Positions 37,692 through 46,112 of a DNA stretch of 64,000 nucleotides are shown here, piece by piece (the first letter of the stretch is position 1; every line of letters begins with the position of its first letter). The notes beneath the pieces are model-generated. The model searched no databases, had not been told where the DNA came from, and saw only the letters and a list, made by a program, of their open reading frames with translations. The position numbers and the translations under genes were made by a program. The DNA lies in NCBI GenBank assembly GCA_030432695.1, contig JAUILN010000011.1, positions 1-64,000 of the forward strand, written 5' to 3'. The DNA is from a bacterium. GTDB taxonomy: Bacteria > Planctomycetota > UBA1135 > UBA2386.

Positions 37692-39155
37692 CTACCGCGA
37701 CAGGCCGTAGCGCTCGATCTTCCGATAGATCGTCGCGCGCCCGAGCCCGAGCAGGTCGGCGGCGGCCTTGATGTTCCAATCCGCGGCACGCAGGGCATTG
37801 AGCACGATGCGACGCTCCTCCTCGTCGAAGGGTCGCACCGGCAGGTCGTCGGACGCCGACTCCAACAGCGGGGTCGAACAGGCCCGAGTCGCGACCACGC
37901 CCGACCCCACGCGGCCGCGCCCGTCGTCCGCGTCCCAGCTCGCATGCACCGTCGGTGCCTGACAGCGATCTACGCCAACCGGCCGCAGCTCCACCGGCAG
38001 ATCGTGGACGTCGAGCTGCTCGTCGTCCTCGAGGATCACCGCCCGCTCGATCACGTTCTCCAGCTCGCGCACGTTGCCGGGCCAGTCGTGGCGGGCGATG
38101 GCCGCCAGGAAGCCGCTCGACATCCGCTCCACGGCCTTGCGATGCCGCGCCGCGAAGCGCTGCAGGAACGACTGGGCCAGCACCAACACGTCGTCGTCGC
38201 GCTCACGCAGAGGCGGCAGCTCCACCGGGAACACCGCCAGCCGGTAGTAGAGGTCGTCGCGGAAGCCCGGGGGATCGGCGTCGAGCGCCTCGCGCAGCCG
38301 GCGGTGGGTCGCAGCGATCACCCGCACGTCGACCGCGGTCCTGTGCTCGGCTCCCACCCGCTGGATCTCGCGCTCCTGCAGCACCCGCAGCAGCCGCACC
38401 TGCAGGTCGGGCCGCAGCTCGCCGATCTCGTCGAGGAAGATCGTGCCGCCCTCCGCCGACTCGAAGCAGCCGCGCCGTGCTGCGACCGCGCCGGTGAAGG
38501 CACCCTTCTCGTGGCCGAACAGCTCGCTCTCGATCACCCCGTCGGGCAGCGCCCCGCAGTTGACCGCCACGAACGGTCCGGCCGCACGCCGGCTCTCCTC
38601 GTGCACCGCCCGCGCCGCCACCTCCTTGCCGGTGCCGCTCTCGCCGAGCAGCAGGAGCGTCACGTCGCTGGCCGCCGCGCGACGCAGCAGGGCCCGCGCC
38701 TCGTGCACCGCCCGCGACTCGCCGAGGAAACGTGCGAAGCCCGAGCCGAGCGCGCCGGCGTGGCGTAGCTCGCCCACCCGCACCCGCAGGGCTCCCTGGG
38801 TGATCGCATTGTTCAGCGACGTCAGGAGCCGCATCCGGTCGAACGGCTTGGTGAGGTAGTCCACCGCGCCGTGCTGGATGCAGCGCACCACCTGCTCCAC
38901 GTCGTCGCGGGCGGTCAGCACCACGCAGGGCATCTGCGGGTGCTGCTGGCGCAGGCTGGCGAGCAGCTCCTCGCCGTTCGCGTCGGGCAGTCCGAGATCG
39001 AGCAGTGCCGCGGCGAAGCGGCGGCGGTGCAACGCCTCGCGGGCCTCGGCGGCGGATCGGGTCCGCTGCAGCTCGACGTCCTGGTCGGCGAGTTCGAACT
39101 CGAGCAGCTCGAGGAACGACTCGTCGTCGTCGACTACCAGGACCGGGCGCGTCAT
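37692..39155 (-). CDS. Sigma-54-dependent response regulator (NtrC family)
   Basis: A 487-residue activator of sigma-54 RNA polymerase. Receiver domain 1-118 with acidic pocket D10-D11, phosphoacceptor D53 and K103; AAA+ domain about 140-370 with Walker A GESGTGKE (171-178), the sigma-54 contact loop GAFTGA (218-223) and Walker B FLDEIG (240-245), and the R-finger region; C-terminal Fis-type helix-turn-helix (NIKAAADLLGLGRATIYRKI). All functional motifs are intact. The start at 39155 places the first strand (RPVLVVDD) right after the Met; an upstream ATG at 39209 is possible but adds a Pro-rich tail. No histidine kinase lies beside it, so it is an orphan here; the HPt protein at 43009-43347 is the only phosphorelay partner in the window. 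Divergent from the glycosyltransferase; polysaccharide genes follow. Confidence 0.92.
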   Translation of the reverse strand: MTRPVLVVDDDESFLELLEFELADQDVELQRTRSAAEAREALHRRRFAAALLDLGLPDANGEELLASLRQQHPQMPCVVLTARDDVEQVVRCIQHGAVDYLTKPFDRMRLLTSLNNAITQGALRVRVGELRHAGALGSGFARFLGESRAVHEARALLRRAAASDVTLLLLGESGTGKEVAARAVHEESRRAAGPFVAVNCGALPDGVIESELFGHEKGAFTGAVAARRGCFESAEGGTIFLDEIGELRPDLQVRLLRVLQEREIQRVGAEHRTAVDVRVIAATHRRLREALDADPPGFRDDLYYRLAVFPVELPPLRERDDDVLVLAQSFLQRFAARHRKAVERMSSGFLAAIARHDWPGNVRELENVIERAVILEDDEQLDVHDLPVELRPVGVDRCQAPTVHASWDADDGRGRVGSGVVATRACSTPLLESASDDLPVRPFDEEERRIVLNALRAADWNIKAAADLLGLGRATIYRKIERYGLSR

Positions 39156-39608
39156 CGGATTCGGCCGCGGGGGTCGGGCGCGGCATGGTTGCGGAACCGG
39201 AGGGTTCATCGGTCTGCGACACGCCGCCCATCGATGGGGGAAGCCCCGGAGCCGCCCGTCTCGACCCGGACACCACGGCGAACCGATCGCAGCAAGCCGT
39301 CGGCAGCCGTGGCCGCAGTCGAGGGCGCGGTCGAGGGCGATGGCAGCGCCCGGACCAGCCCGCCGATCCCGAACCGGGAGCGGACGCGCATCGACCGGCC
39401 CGAAGCGGGATCACGCCATCGCGTCGCACAGGCCCGCGAGCGCGCAGCGTCGACCGCAGCCCTCGACCGACCTCGGCACCGCGCGGTCGTCGACGCCGCC
39501 GGTCCGCGCCGCGCGCACCGTCGCTGTCCGATTCGAGAACCGCCGGGTGCGCGGCACGCCCCTCGCTCCAGAGCACGCGTCCGCATCCCTTCCGCCCCGC
39601 CACCCGCC
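39156..39608. other. Divergent intergenic region, sigma-54 activator / glycosyltransferase
   Basis: These 453 bases separate two divergent starts and hold no recognisable gene. I looked for a sigma-54 -24/-12 element (GG-N10-GC) and found no convincing full match. The open frames that cross it on both strands look like shadows. Confidence 0.5.
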
Positions 39609-40718
39609 ATGAACCGACCGCGCGTCCTGTTGATCGCCGCCGACTCCGACCCTCGGGGTGCGACCGGTCCCCTGCACGCGTGGAACCTCGCCCATCGATT
39701 GGCGGAGCATTGCGAGATCGAACTCGTCACGCACGGTCGCTGCCGCGAAGCGATCCACGACCTCGGCGCCTTCGCGCCGGGCAACGTGCGGTTCGTCGAC
39801 GGCGCACGCGGCTGGTGGTTCGGGCCGACCGCGCTCGGTATCGCCCGCGAGCGCAGCAACCGCGGGCTCGTCGACGTGGTCCATCTGCTCGACCCGCTCG
39901 GCCCCCGGACGATCCGCGGCCTGGCCCGACTCGACGCGGCCCTGGTCGTCGGACCGACGACCGCGCCGCTCCACTCGGCCACGCGCCTCGCCGACCTCGC
40001 CCTGGTGGCGGCACAGACAGCGCTTGGCGAACTCTCGGCCGGTGGCAAAGGGCGCGCCGTCGCGATCGATCCCTGCGCGGTCGACACCGACCTGCTCGAG
40101 CCGACAGGTTCGAGGCGTGGAGACGCGCTCCGCGTGGTGATGCCCTGCACGGCTGCTTCACACGAAGCACTCGAAGCAGCGCTGCACAGCCTGCCGCAGC
40201 TCGACGGCATCGGGTTCGACCTGCTCGGTGACGACCCCGCACTCCAGGCGCTGGCCCGCACCCTCGGCGTGGCCGACCGCACCCGCTTCCTCGGCAACCT
40301 GCCGGCCGCCAACCTGCGACGCACCCTGCAGGCCGCCGATCTGCTGCTCGACCCCTCGCCCGCCGGCGCGCGCGTCGACCTGGCGCTGGCGGCAATGGCC
40401 CTGGGCGTGCCCGTCGTCGCGGTGCGCGGCAGTGCGACCGCCGCCTACACCACGTCGCTGACCGGGCTCCACCTGGAGTCCAACGACGGCCCCGAGTTCC
40501 GCTGGGCCCTGTGCGAAGCACTGCGGCACTTCCGCGACGACGAGGCGATGCGCCGCCAGGCCGGCCGCGCCGCCCGGTGCCACGTCGAGCGCTGCCACTC
40601 CTGGAACCGCCGCGTCGCCGACGTCCTCGCCCATTACCGCACGGCACTCGCGGCGCGCACCGCGCCACGCCGACCGATCCTCCTCGCCGCGCCGGCCGGA
40701 CTCTACGGCAGCGCCTGA
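39609..40718 (+). CDS. GT4/GT1-type glycosyltransferase
   Basis: A 369-residue cytoplasmic glycosyltransferase of the GT-B fold. The N-terminal Rossmann half begins VLLIAADSDPRGATGPLHAWNLAHRLAEH; the C-terminal half has LRVVMPCTAASHEALEAAL, FDLLGDDPALQALARTLGV, TRFLGNLPAANLRRTLQAAD and the EX7E-like region replaced by AGARVDLALAAMALGVPVVA, where only the second part of the motif is kept. The usual first Glu of EX7E is missing (Arg/Ala region), so activity may be altered or the protein may belong to a divergent subfamily. It is divergent from the sigma-54 activator and followed after 33 bp by a lipoprotein gene. A role in surface-polysaccharide assembly fits the neighbours. Confidence 0.8.
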   Translation: MNRPRVLLIAADSDPRGATGPLHAWNLAHRLAEHCEIELVTHGRCREAIHDLGAFAPGNVRFVDGARGWWFGPTALGIARERSNRGLVDVVHLLDPLGPRTIRGLARLDAALVVGPTTAPLHSATRLADLALVAAQTALGELSAGGKGRAVAIDPCAVDTDLLEPTGSRRGDALRVVMPCTAASHEALEAALHSLPQLDGIGFDLLGDDPALQALARTLGVADRTRFLGNLPAANLRRTLQAADLLLDPSPAGARVDLALAAMALGVPVVAVRGSATAAYTTSLTGLHLESNDGPEFRWALCEALRHFRDDEAMRRQAGRAARCHVERCHSWNRRVADVLAHYRTALAARTAPRRPILLAAPAGLYGSA

Positions 40719-40751
40719 CCCACCCATTTCCGACCTCTCCTTCCTCGCACC

Positions 40752-41270
40752 ATGAGCATCCCATCTTCCAGGTCGGCCCCCCGCCGATCACTCCGCCGCG
40801 GCCTCGCCGTCGGTCTCCTCCTGGCGCTGGCAGCCTGCGGCTCCGGCGGAGGCGGTGGACCGACCATCGACCCGGGCGACGGCACGGGCGACAGCACGCC
40901 GTCGGGCTTCGACTTCTCGATGTGGACCGAACGCGAGGTGAGCGTGCAGGTCCGCACCGCCACCGGCCCACGCGCCGGCGCGCGGGTGCAGTTCGCCGAC
41001 GCGGTCGCCGCCGACGGCACCCGAGCCGGATACGGCGTCTATGCGCTGGGTGTCACCGACGCCGACGGCCGGCTGACCCGGCGGCTGCGCATCCCGAGCG
41101 ATCGGGAGCGCGTCGACCTGATCGTCAACGAGCCCGGCCATACCGGCCCCTACACCCATGAGGCGCTGCGGGCGGAATGGGGTCCGACCGCGACCTCCAG
41201 CCGGCAGAGCTTCGCGCTCGACGCGCTGTCCGACCACGCCACCCTCGACGTGCGCCTGGAGGTGCGGTGA
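40752..41270 (+). CDS. Lipoprotein, partner of LruC-domain protein
   Basis: A 172-residue lipoprotein. The signal peptide ends in the lipobox LAAC (Cys29), followed by a Gly-rich linker GSGGGGG. The mature domain (about residues 55-172) looks like a single Ig-like beta-sandwich (VSVQVRTATGPRAGARVQF, TDADGRLTRRLRIP). The gene ends TGATG with the following LruC-type gene, so they are translationally coupled and probably act together at the cell surface. I do not recognise a function. It starts 33 bp after the glycosyltransferase gene on the same strand. Confidence 0.85.
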   Translation: MSIPSSRSAPRRSLRRGLAVGLLLALAACGSGGGGGPTIDPGDGTGDSTPSGFDFSMWTEREVSVQVRTATGPRAGARVQFADAVAADGTRAGYGVYALGVTDADGRLTRRLRIPSDRERVDLIVNEPGHTGPYTHEALRAEWGPTATSSRQSFALDALSDHATLDVRLEVR

Positions 41271-42988
41271 TGGAACTGACTCGTCCAGCCACGCGTTACA
41301 CGACGCTCCTGAGCATTGCCGCCCTGCTCGTCCTCACGCTCTCCGGCTCGCTGATCGCACAGTCGGTTTACGTCCCCAACGAGGTCAGCGCCCGCATCGG
41401 CGCGATCCTGCCCGAGGCCAGCAATGCCGGCGCGGCCTACGTCGACTCGATCTACTCGCCGAACGTGGTGGTCGACGAACCCTGCACCGTCGAGGTGGTG
41501 TTCCTCTGGGAGGGCGCCGGCTACCGCAATGCGGTCGGTTGGTTCAGCTTCCGCGAGGAGACCGACGGCTCGATCACGATCACCGACCGCAACCTGATCT
41601 GGGCCAATGCGTCGCTGCCGAGCGCGGGGACCGTGCAGATCGGTGACCTGCGGACGCTGCGGGCGCCGGACGGTCAGGTCCGGGTGTTCACCGCGGGTGA
41701 GAAGATCGGCTTCTTCCTGGTCGCAGACGGCTTCAGCATGGACGACCGGATCCGCAACTACGACCCGCTGCAGACCGCGATCCCGGCCACCGACCCCGCC
41801 GTGAACGGCACCTTCGGACGCGGCTGCTACACCACGCTGACCCACCTCAACCCCGAGTACGCGCAGGTCGACACCGCCGCGGCGCGCCACGTGGCGCTGA
41901 TCGACATGCCGCCGGTCACCGGCTTCATGGACGGCGAGCGCTATCTGATGATGGGGATCGAGGACCAGAACCGGGTCGCCGGCTCCGACAACGACTTCAA
42001 CGACCTCGTCGTGGTCGTCAGCGCGAACCCCATCGAGGCGATCGACGAGACCGAGGCGTTCCAATACGAGCCCGACGACCTCGACGGCGACGGTGTGAAG
42101 GGCACCGACGACCACTTCCCCAACGCCCCAGACCGGGCGTTCGTGCAGCGCTTCCCGCAGCACGGTTCCGACTTCCTGGCCTTGGAGGACCAGTATCCGG
42201 CGGTCGGCGACGCCGACTACAACGACGCGGTCCTCGCGCACCACTACGTCGTCGTCACCAATGCCGGAGGCGACATCAAGGACGTGCTCGGCGAGTTCCA
42301 CCTGATGGCCCGCGGCTCGGCCCACGACCACGGCTTCGGGGTCCACTTCCCCGACCTCACCGACACCGCGACCGGCCGGCTGCGCATCGAGCGCCAGCTC
42401 TCGGACGATGCCGAGACCGTCGAGGTGTTGGAGTATCCGAACCTGGTCCGCCTGTTCGACCGCGACCAGCGCCGCATCACGGTGTTCAGCTCGACGATCC
42501 GCGCGCTGCCGGGCGGCTTCGGCAGCGGCTTCGCCAACACGCTGTCGGCCACGCCGATCCGCAGCGCCGCCTCGGCCCGCTTCCACCTCGAGTTCGACAC
42601 GCCGCTGCCGACCGTGCAGGTCGGTGACGTGCCGTTCGACCCGTTCTTCGACATCCACCGCGGCGGACTGCGCGACGTCCACCTGCCCGGCAAGCCGGCC
42701 TTCGCCGACCGCGAGGCCGGCCTCCCCGACGAGAGCCAGGGCCTGAGCTTCGTCGACGCCGCGGGCTATCCGTACCTGCTCGCGATCCCGGAGACCTGGC
42801 GCTTCCCGCTGGAGCGGATCCAGCTCGGCGCAGCGTTCGGACGCTTCGACGCCTGGCGCACCTCCGGCGGCTTCACCGACCGCGACTGGCACCAGCATCC
42901 CGAGCCGGTGTCGAGTGGTCTGGTGGGTGACGACCTGCCGCGGTTCGTCCCGAACCGGAACTGGACGGTGGGTCTGCCCCCGCGTTGA
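41270..42988 (+). CDS. Secreted LruC/DUF4114-domain protein
   Basis: A 572-residue exported protein. The signal peptide spans residues 8-31 (ending SLIAQ). A DUF4114-like unit lies at about 130-255, with GFFLVADGF and the acidic motif GSDNDFNDLVVVVS. It is followed by an LruC-type domain at about 265-380, with the calcium-style DDLDGDGVKGTDDHFPNAPD and LEDQYPAVGDADYNDAVLAHHY. The rest is a long beta-rich C-terminal region. LruC proteins are named after a leptospiral surface protein and are thought to be exposed at the cell surface. The ATG overlaps the lipoprotein stop by one base, with GGAGG 9 nt upstream, giving strong coupling. Family assignment is from motifs I recognise; the partner of the lipoprotein is inferred from position. 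Confidence 0.85.
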   Translation: MELTRPATRYTTLLSIAALLVLTLSGSLIAQSVYVPNEVSARIGAILPEASNAGAAYVDSIYSPNVVVDEPCTVEVVFLWEGAGYRNAVGWFSFREETDGSITITDRNLIWANASLPSAGTVQIGDLRTLRAPDGQVRVFTAGEKIGFFLVADGFSMDDRIRNYDPLQTAIPATDPAVNGTFGRGCYTTLTHLNPEYAQVDTAAARHVALIDMPPVTGFMDGERYLMMGIEDQNRVAGSDNDFNDLVVVVSANPIEAIDETEAFQYEPDDLDGDGVKGTDDHFPNAPDRAFVQRFPQHGSDFLALEDQYPAVGDADYNDAVLAHHYVVVTNAGGDIKDVLGEFHLMARGSAHDHGFGVHFPDLTDTATGRLRIERQLSDDAETVEVLEYPNLVRLFDRDQRRITVFSSTIRALPGGFGSGFANTLSATPIRSAASARFHLEFDTPLPTVQVGDVPFDPFFDIHRGGLRDVHLPGKPAFADREAGLPDESQGLSFVDAAGYPYLLAIPETWRFPLERIQLGAAFGRFDAWRTSGGFTDRDWHQHPEPVSSGLVGDDLPRFVPNRNWTVGLPPR

Positions 42989-43008
42989 TCCGCGTCACGA
43001 GGCGCCGC

Positions 43009-43347
43009 TCACGGATAGGACGGATCGCCCGAGCGGATCGCGGCGGCAAGCAGCAGGTCGAGCCGGGCGGTCCCGGCCTGCTGCTCCGCCAGCGATCCAC
43101 CCGCGCGCAGCGACTCCTCCACCGCGGCCGCCGCAGCGGTGATCGACGGATAGCCATAGCTACCGCCGGTGCCACGCAGCTTGTGGGCGAGCTGGCGCAC
43201 CGCTTCGCCGTCTCCCGCGGCGACCGCGCGGCGCAGCTCCTCGCGCTGTTCACGCAGCGACATCAGGTAGCGGACCAGGAGCGGCGCGAAGCGCGGGTCT
43301 TCGGCGCGCTCCGAACGCAGCACGTGGGGCGGTCGATCGTCATCCAT
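43009..43347 (-). CDS. HPt phosphotransfer protein
   Basis: A 112-residue single-domain histidine phosphotransfer protein, which would carry phosphate between a histidine kinase and a response regulator. The active histidine is H55 in RQLAHKLRGTGGSYGYP, an excellent HPt motif, within a four-helix bundle of typical length. The ATG at 43347 gives the usual compact size; the longer frame to 43593 runs through the sulfotransferase gene. It starts 10 bp after the sulfotransferase stop on the same strand, so the two may be cotranscribed. No hybrid kinase is in the window. The sigma-54 activator at 37692-39155 is a possible recipient, which is inference. Confidence 0.85.
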   Translation of the reverse strand: MDDDRPPHVLRSERAEDPRFAPLLVRYLMSLREQREELRRAVAAGDGEAVRQLAHKLRGTGGSYGYPSITAAAAAVEESLRAGGSLAEQQAGTARLDLLLAAAIRSGDPSYP

Positions 43348-43357
43348 GGCGTGGCGG

Positions 43358-44188
43358 TCAACGGGTGAGGGCGCTCGCCAGATCTGCGAGGGATTCTTCG
43401 GTCTCGTAGCCCAGCGAGACCAGCGGATGGGCGAGGTAGCCCAGCGACTCGCCCCACCGCTCCGCCGGCACCACCGCTTTCCAACCGGCGATCGCCGCGT
43501 CCCGCGAGCCGGCCTCCGCGAGGTCCGATGTCGGCCCGCTGAACGACGTCCGCTGCGCGGCCTGCTCGCGGCAGAGCGCGCGGGCGGCGGCATCGATCGG
43601 CAGGCCGAGCCAGTCGAACAGCCGCGACGCCACCGCCTCGTCGTCGGCCACCAGTTCCTCGTGGCTCAATCGGTAGACCTGCGCGGCGAGTGGGCCATCC
43701 TGCAGCGCCAACGCATTGCGGACATGGCCGAACACGATCTCGTGGGCGCGCTCGAGCTCGACCCACGGCGAGCCGTCGGCGTGCCGCTTGCGCAGCAGCG
43801 ACGCCACCACCGCGCGCGGATCGCGGTGGATGTGGACGATCCGGAGTCCGGGGAACAGCTCCGCCGCGGTCGCGACGATCGCCGGGTCCTCGGCGTAATG
43901 GGGGTTCTTGTCACCCCAGAGCACCGCCTCGGGATGGCGCTCGGCGTAGTAGTCGCGCACCAGCGCGGCGAGCCGGAGCCTCAGGTGGCCGAGGAACTCC
44001 TCGCGTTCGTTCAGCAACGCGACGTGGTCGCTGGTGAGCTCCGCATAGGCCCGATGCAGCCAGGTGAACTGGCGGATCTCGTTGCTCATCACCATCTGGT
44101 GGTGGGCGTCGAGGATCTGGCGCAGGTAGGTCGTGCCGGAGCGCGGCGCGCCGAGGACCAGGACGGGATCTTGGGCGAGGGACGCCAT
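43358..44188 (-). CDS. PAPS-dependent sulfotransferase
   Basis: A 276-residue sulfotransferase that would move sulfate from PAPS to a hydroxyl or amino group of an acceptor. The 5'-phosphosulfate loop is VLGAPRSGTTYLRQIL (about residues 11-26), with Arg and the Gly-Thr-Thr expected of this family. The 3'-phosphate-binding segment is VHIHRDPRAVVASLLRKR (about residues 118-135). A WGDKNPHYAED and a WKAVVPAERWGESLGYLAHP region complete the family pattern. The acceptor is unknown; sulfation of a carbohydrate would mirror the sulfatases elsewhere in this window, but a small molecule is equally possible. It starts 95 bp from a divergent gene and has a TAGTCT hexamer 9 nt before its ATG and a GGAAC box 16 bp further up. 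Confidence 0.9.
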   Translation of the reverse strand: MASLAQDPVLVLGAPRSGTTYLRQILDAHHQMVMSNEIRQFTWLHRAYAELTSDHVALLNEREEFLGHLRLRLAALVRDYYAERHPEAVLWGDKNPHYAEDPAIVATAAELFPGLRIVHIHRDPRAVVASLLRKRHADGSPWVELERAHEIVFGHVRNALALQDGPLAAQVYRLSHEELVADDEAVASRLFDWLGLPIDAAARALCREQAAQRTSFSGPTSDLAEAGSRDAAIAGWKAVVPAERWGESLGYLAHPLVSLGYETEESLADLASALTR

Positions 44189-44197
44189 GCGCCGCCG

Positions 44198-44224
44198 AGA
44201 CTATCCTCGCCAGCCCTACGTTCC
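44198..44224 (-). promoter_or_regulatory. ECF-like promoter: GGAAC-N16-TAGTCT
   Basis: GGAAC (44220-44224) stands 16 bp upstream of TAGTCT (44198-44203), which ends 9 nt before the sulfotransferase ATG. GGAAC is the typical -35 element of ECF sigma promoters, so this gene is a candidate target of one of the ECF factors nearby. The -10 part does not match a classical ECF motif closely. Confidence 0.4.
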
Positions 44225-44283
44225 TTGAGGCGCAGAGGAAACCCGGGCACCGAACCTCCAAGCCGGCGTTGCCGCTGCCGACC

Positions 44284-45204
44284 ATGCTCTGCCGATCCCA
44301 CATCGACCGTCCGGCGCTGATCGCGTCGCTCCTCGTGGCGCTGCTCACCGCGACCACCACTGCGCAGGACGTGGAAGCCACCCACCCGATCGACGCACTC
44401 ACCGACTCCAGCTCGCTGATCGCGGAGGGCACCGTGGTCGAACGCCGGGACTACCTGATCCCGGACGACGTGCCCCGCAAGGGTCGCTGGGCCCGGCAGG
44501 TCCTCCGCTACGTCCGGCTCCGCACGGACCACGGCGTGTTCGGCAACGTCGACGGCGCGTGGATCCTCCTGGGCGAGCAGATGGACTCCCTGGCGCCCGG
44601 AGACCGACTGCTCGCGTTCCTCGGCCGCGAACCGTCCGTCCCGAAGCCCCTCCTCGCCCACGCGCCGGCGCCGCTCGTCCGCGAGTTCGTCCACAACGGC
44701 TGCATGACCCGTATCGGGGATCGCCTGCAGGGCGACGCGGCACTGTTCGACGGCCTGGCGCCGGAGGCCGACCCCGCGACCGCCCTGCTGCAGCGGGTCC
44801 GGGCACGACTCGACCTGACCTGCCCACGCGTCGAAGCCATCTGGTTCACCTCGGGACCCGCCGGGCTCTCGACGACCACGATCAGCCGCGACGACAGGGT
44901 GCTGCTCGGCACGATCCGCCGTGAAGACCTGGATCCTACGCCGGGCTTCCTGACGCGCTTCCTCGAGGACGCCGAGCGGCTCGGGTTCCACGACCTGCCG
45001 AACTCGCTGCAGCTCCCCGGAGCAGGTCCGGGCAGTGCCATCGCCACGCTGGTCCTGCGCCACCGCGAGCGCGGCGAGATCCGGGTCTCGTGTTCGGGCT
45101 GCCCGCGCGATGCATCGATGGTGCCGCTCGATGGACTGGACGACGGACCCCGCAAGTTCGTCGAGCTCTGGCGCCATGTGCCGAGCGATCGCCAGGACGA
45201 CTGA
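44284..45204 (+). CDS. Secreted protein of unknown function
   Basis: A 306-residue exported protein with a signal peptide ending TTTAQ near residue 26. It has two Cys-rich stretches: VHNGCMTR in the middle and a CSGCPRDAS near the C-terminus. A motif YVRLRTDHGVFGNVDGAWIL near residue 80 is notable. I do not recognise the family. The ATG at 44284 is preferred over a TTG five codons upstream because the signal peptide then has normal length. It is divergent from the sulfotransferase (95 bp) and convergent with the FMN reductase. Confidence 0.7.
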   Translation: MLCRSHIDRPALIASLLVALLTATTTAQDVEATHPIDALTDSSSLIAEGTVVERRDYLIPDDVPRKGRWARQVLRYVRLRTDHGVFGNVDGAWILLGEQMDSLAPGDRLLAFLGREPSVPKPLLAHAPAPLVREFVHNGCMTRIGDRLQGDAALFDGLAPEADPATALLQRVRARLDLTCPRVEAIWFTSGPAGLSTTTISRDDRVLLGTIRREDLDPTPGFLTRFLEDAERLGFHDLPNSLQLPGAGPGSAIATLVLRHRERGEIRVSCSGCPRDASMVPLDGLDDGPRKFVELWRHVPSDRQDD

Positions 45205-45227
45205 GCTCGGCGCGCTCCATCGCCCTG

Positions 45228-45272
45228 CAGTCGATCACCGCACAGTCGATCACCTCACAGTCAATCACCCGG
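45228..45272. repeat. 15-bp tandem repeat overlapping the reductase stop
   Basis: Three tandem copies of a 15-bp unit with the consensus CAGTCGATCACCxCA start at 45228, 45243 and 45258, followed by a partial fourth (CAGTCC). The third copy contains the stop codon of the FMN reductase gene (45261-45263, minus strand). Confidence 0.7.
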
Positions 45273-45842
45273 CAGTCCCGCGGCGCGCGCTGTCTTCAGC
45301 GCCCGCGCATACCACTCGATTTCTTCCGCAAACGCACCTGCCCGCTTGGCGGTCTTCGGGTCCTGCGGCTGCCCGACCTCGTCGAACGCATCCTGGATCT
45401 TCGGGATCGGCAACAAGGTCGGCAGGCTCGGCATCCCCAGTTCGGCGAGCGTCATCCGCAGCTGCATCGCCGCACGGACCCCGCCGAATCCCCCGGCCGA
45501 GTAGCAGGCGATCGCCGAAGGCCGGTAGAACCACTCTTCGAGGAAGTGGTCGAGCAGGTTCTTGAGTCCCGGCTGGATGCCGTGGTTGTATTCGCCAGCG
45601 ACGACCACGTGACCGTCCGCACCGCGCAGCGCCTCGGCCACCGACTCCATTGGTTCGGGGGCCTCGCCAGCGGCGTGCTCCTTGTACATCCGATCGAGCA
45701 TCGGCAGTCGGAGTTCCGCCGCGTCGAGCACCGTGATGCGGTGGCCGCGGTCGGAGAGAAATCGATCGAGGAAGCGGACCAGCCGGATGCCTTTGCGGTC
45801 GGCCCGGAACGAGCCGTAGAGCAGTGTGAAGGAGAGTGCCAT
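45261..45842 (-). CDS. NADPH-dependent FMN reductase
   Basis: A 193-residue flavodoxin-like reductase of the FMN_red family, which passes electrons from NAD(P)H through bound FMN to quinones, chromate, azo dyes or other acceptors. The phosphate-binding loop is LYGSFRADRKGIRLVRF at the N-terminus. The central block GEYNHGIQPGLKNLLDH matches the conserved PEYNxxxPGxLKNxIDW signature closely, and YSAGGFGGVRAAMQLRMTLAE lies in the flavin re-side helix region. No signal peptide; cytoplasmic. The ATG at 45842 was chosen because the fold begins two residues later. Its stop lies inside a 15-bp tandem repeat. It has no obvious operon partner. Confidence 0.9.
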   Translation of the reverse strand: MALSFTLLYGSFRADRKGIRLVRFLDRFLSDRGHRITVLDAAELRLPMLDRMYKEHAAGEAPEPMESVAEALRGADGHVVVAGEYNHGIQPGLKNLLDHFLEEWFYRPSAIACYSAGGFGGVRAAMQLRMTLAELGMPSLPTLLPIPKIQDAFDEVGQPQDPKTAKRAGAFAEEIEWYARALKTARAAGLPGD

Positions 45843-45910
45843 CGCGGACGACACTGGGCCGTGGCGCGCGCCGACGCAACCGCGGAGCCGCTACACTACG
45901 CAGCTTCATC

Positions 45911-45928
45911 CCGACGCGGGTGCGTCGG
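45911..45928 (-). terminator. GC-rich hairpin between CxxC/TPR gene and reductase
   Basis: CCGACGC (45911-45917) and GCGTCGG (45922-45928) form a perfect 7-bp stem with a 4-base loop. It lies downstream of the minus-strand gene ending at 46113. No T-run follows. Confidence 0.3.
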
Positions 45929-46112
45929 CGGTGCCAGCCCACCGGCCGGACCTGGGAGAAGCAGGTGGGAAGATCGGGTCGCCGATCTCATGCTCCGTCC
46001 CGCTCAGCGCAGCCTCCTGCCGCAACCGAAGGGGCATGACTCGCTGTGCTCGCCACGCGCCGAGGCACCCGGCCGCGCTGACGATCATTCTGGCAGCTAC
46101 CACTCCCGAGAA

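Noticed and set aside
39156..39608. A sigma-54 promoter upstream of the glycosyltransferase
   Set aside because: No full GG-N10-GC element with the right flanks could be found on either strand.
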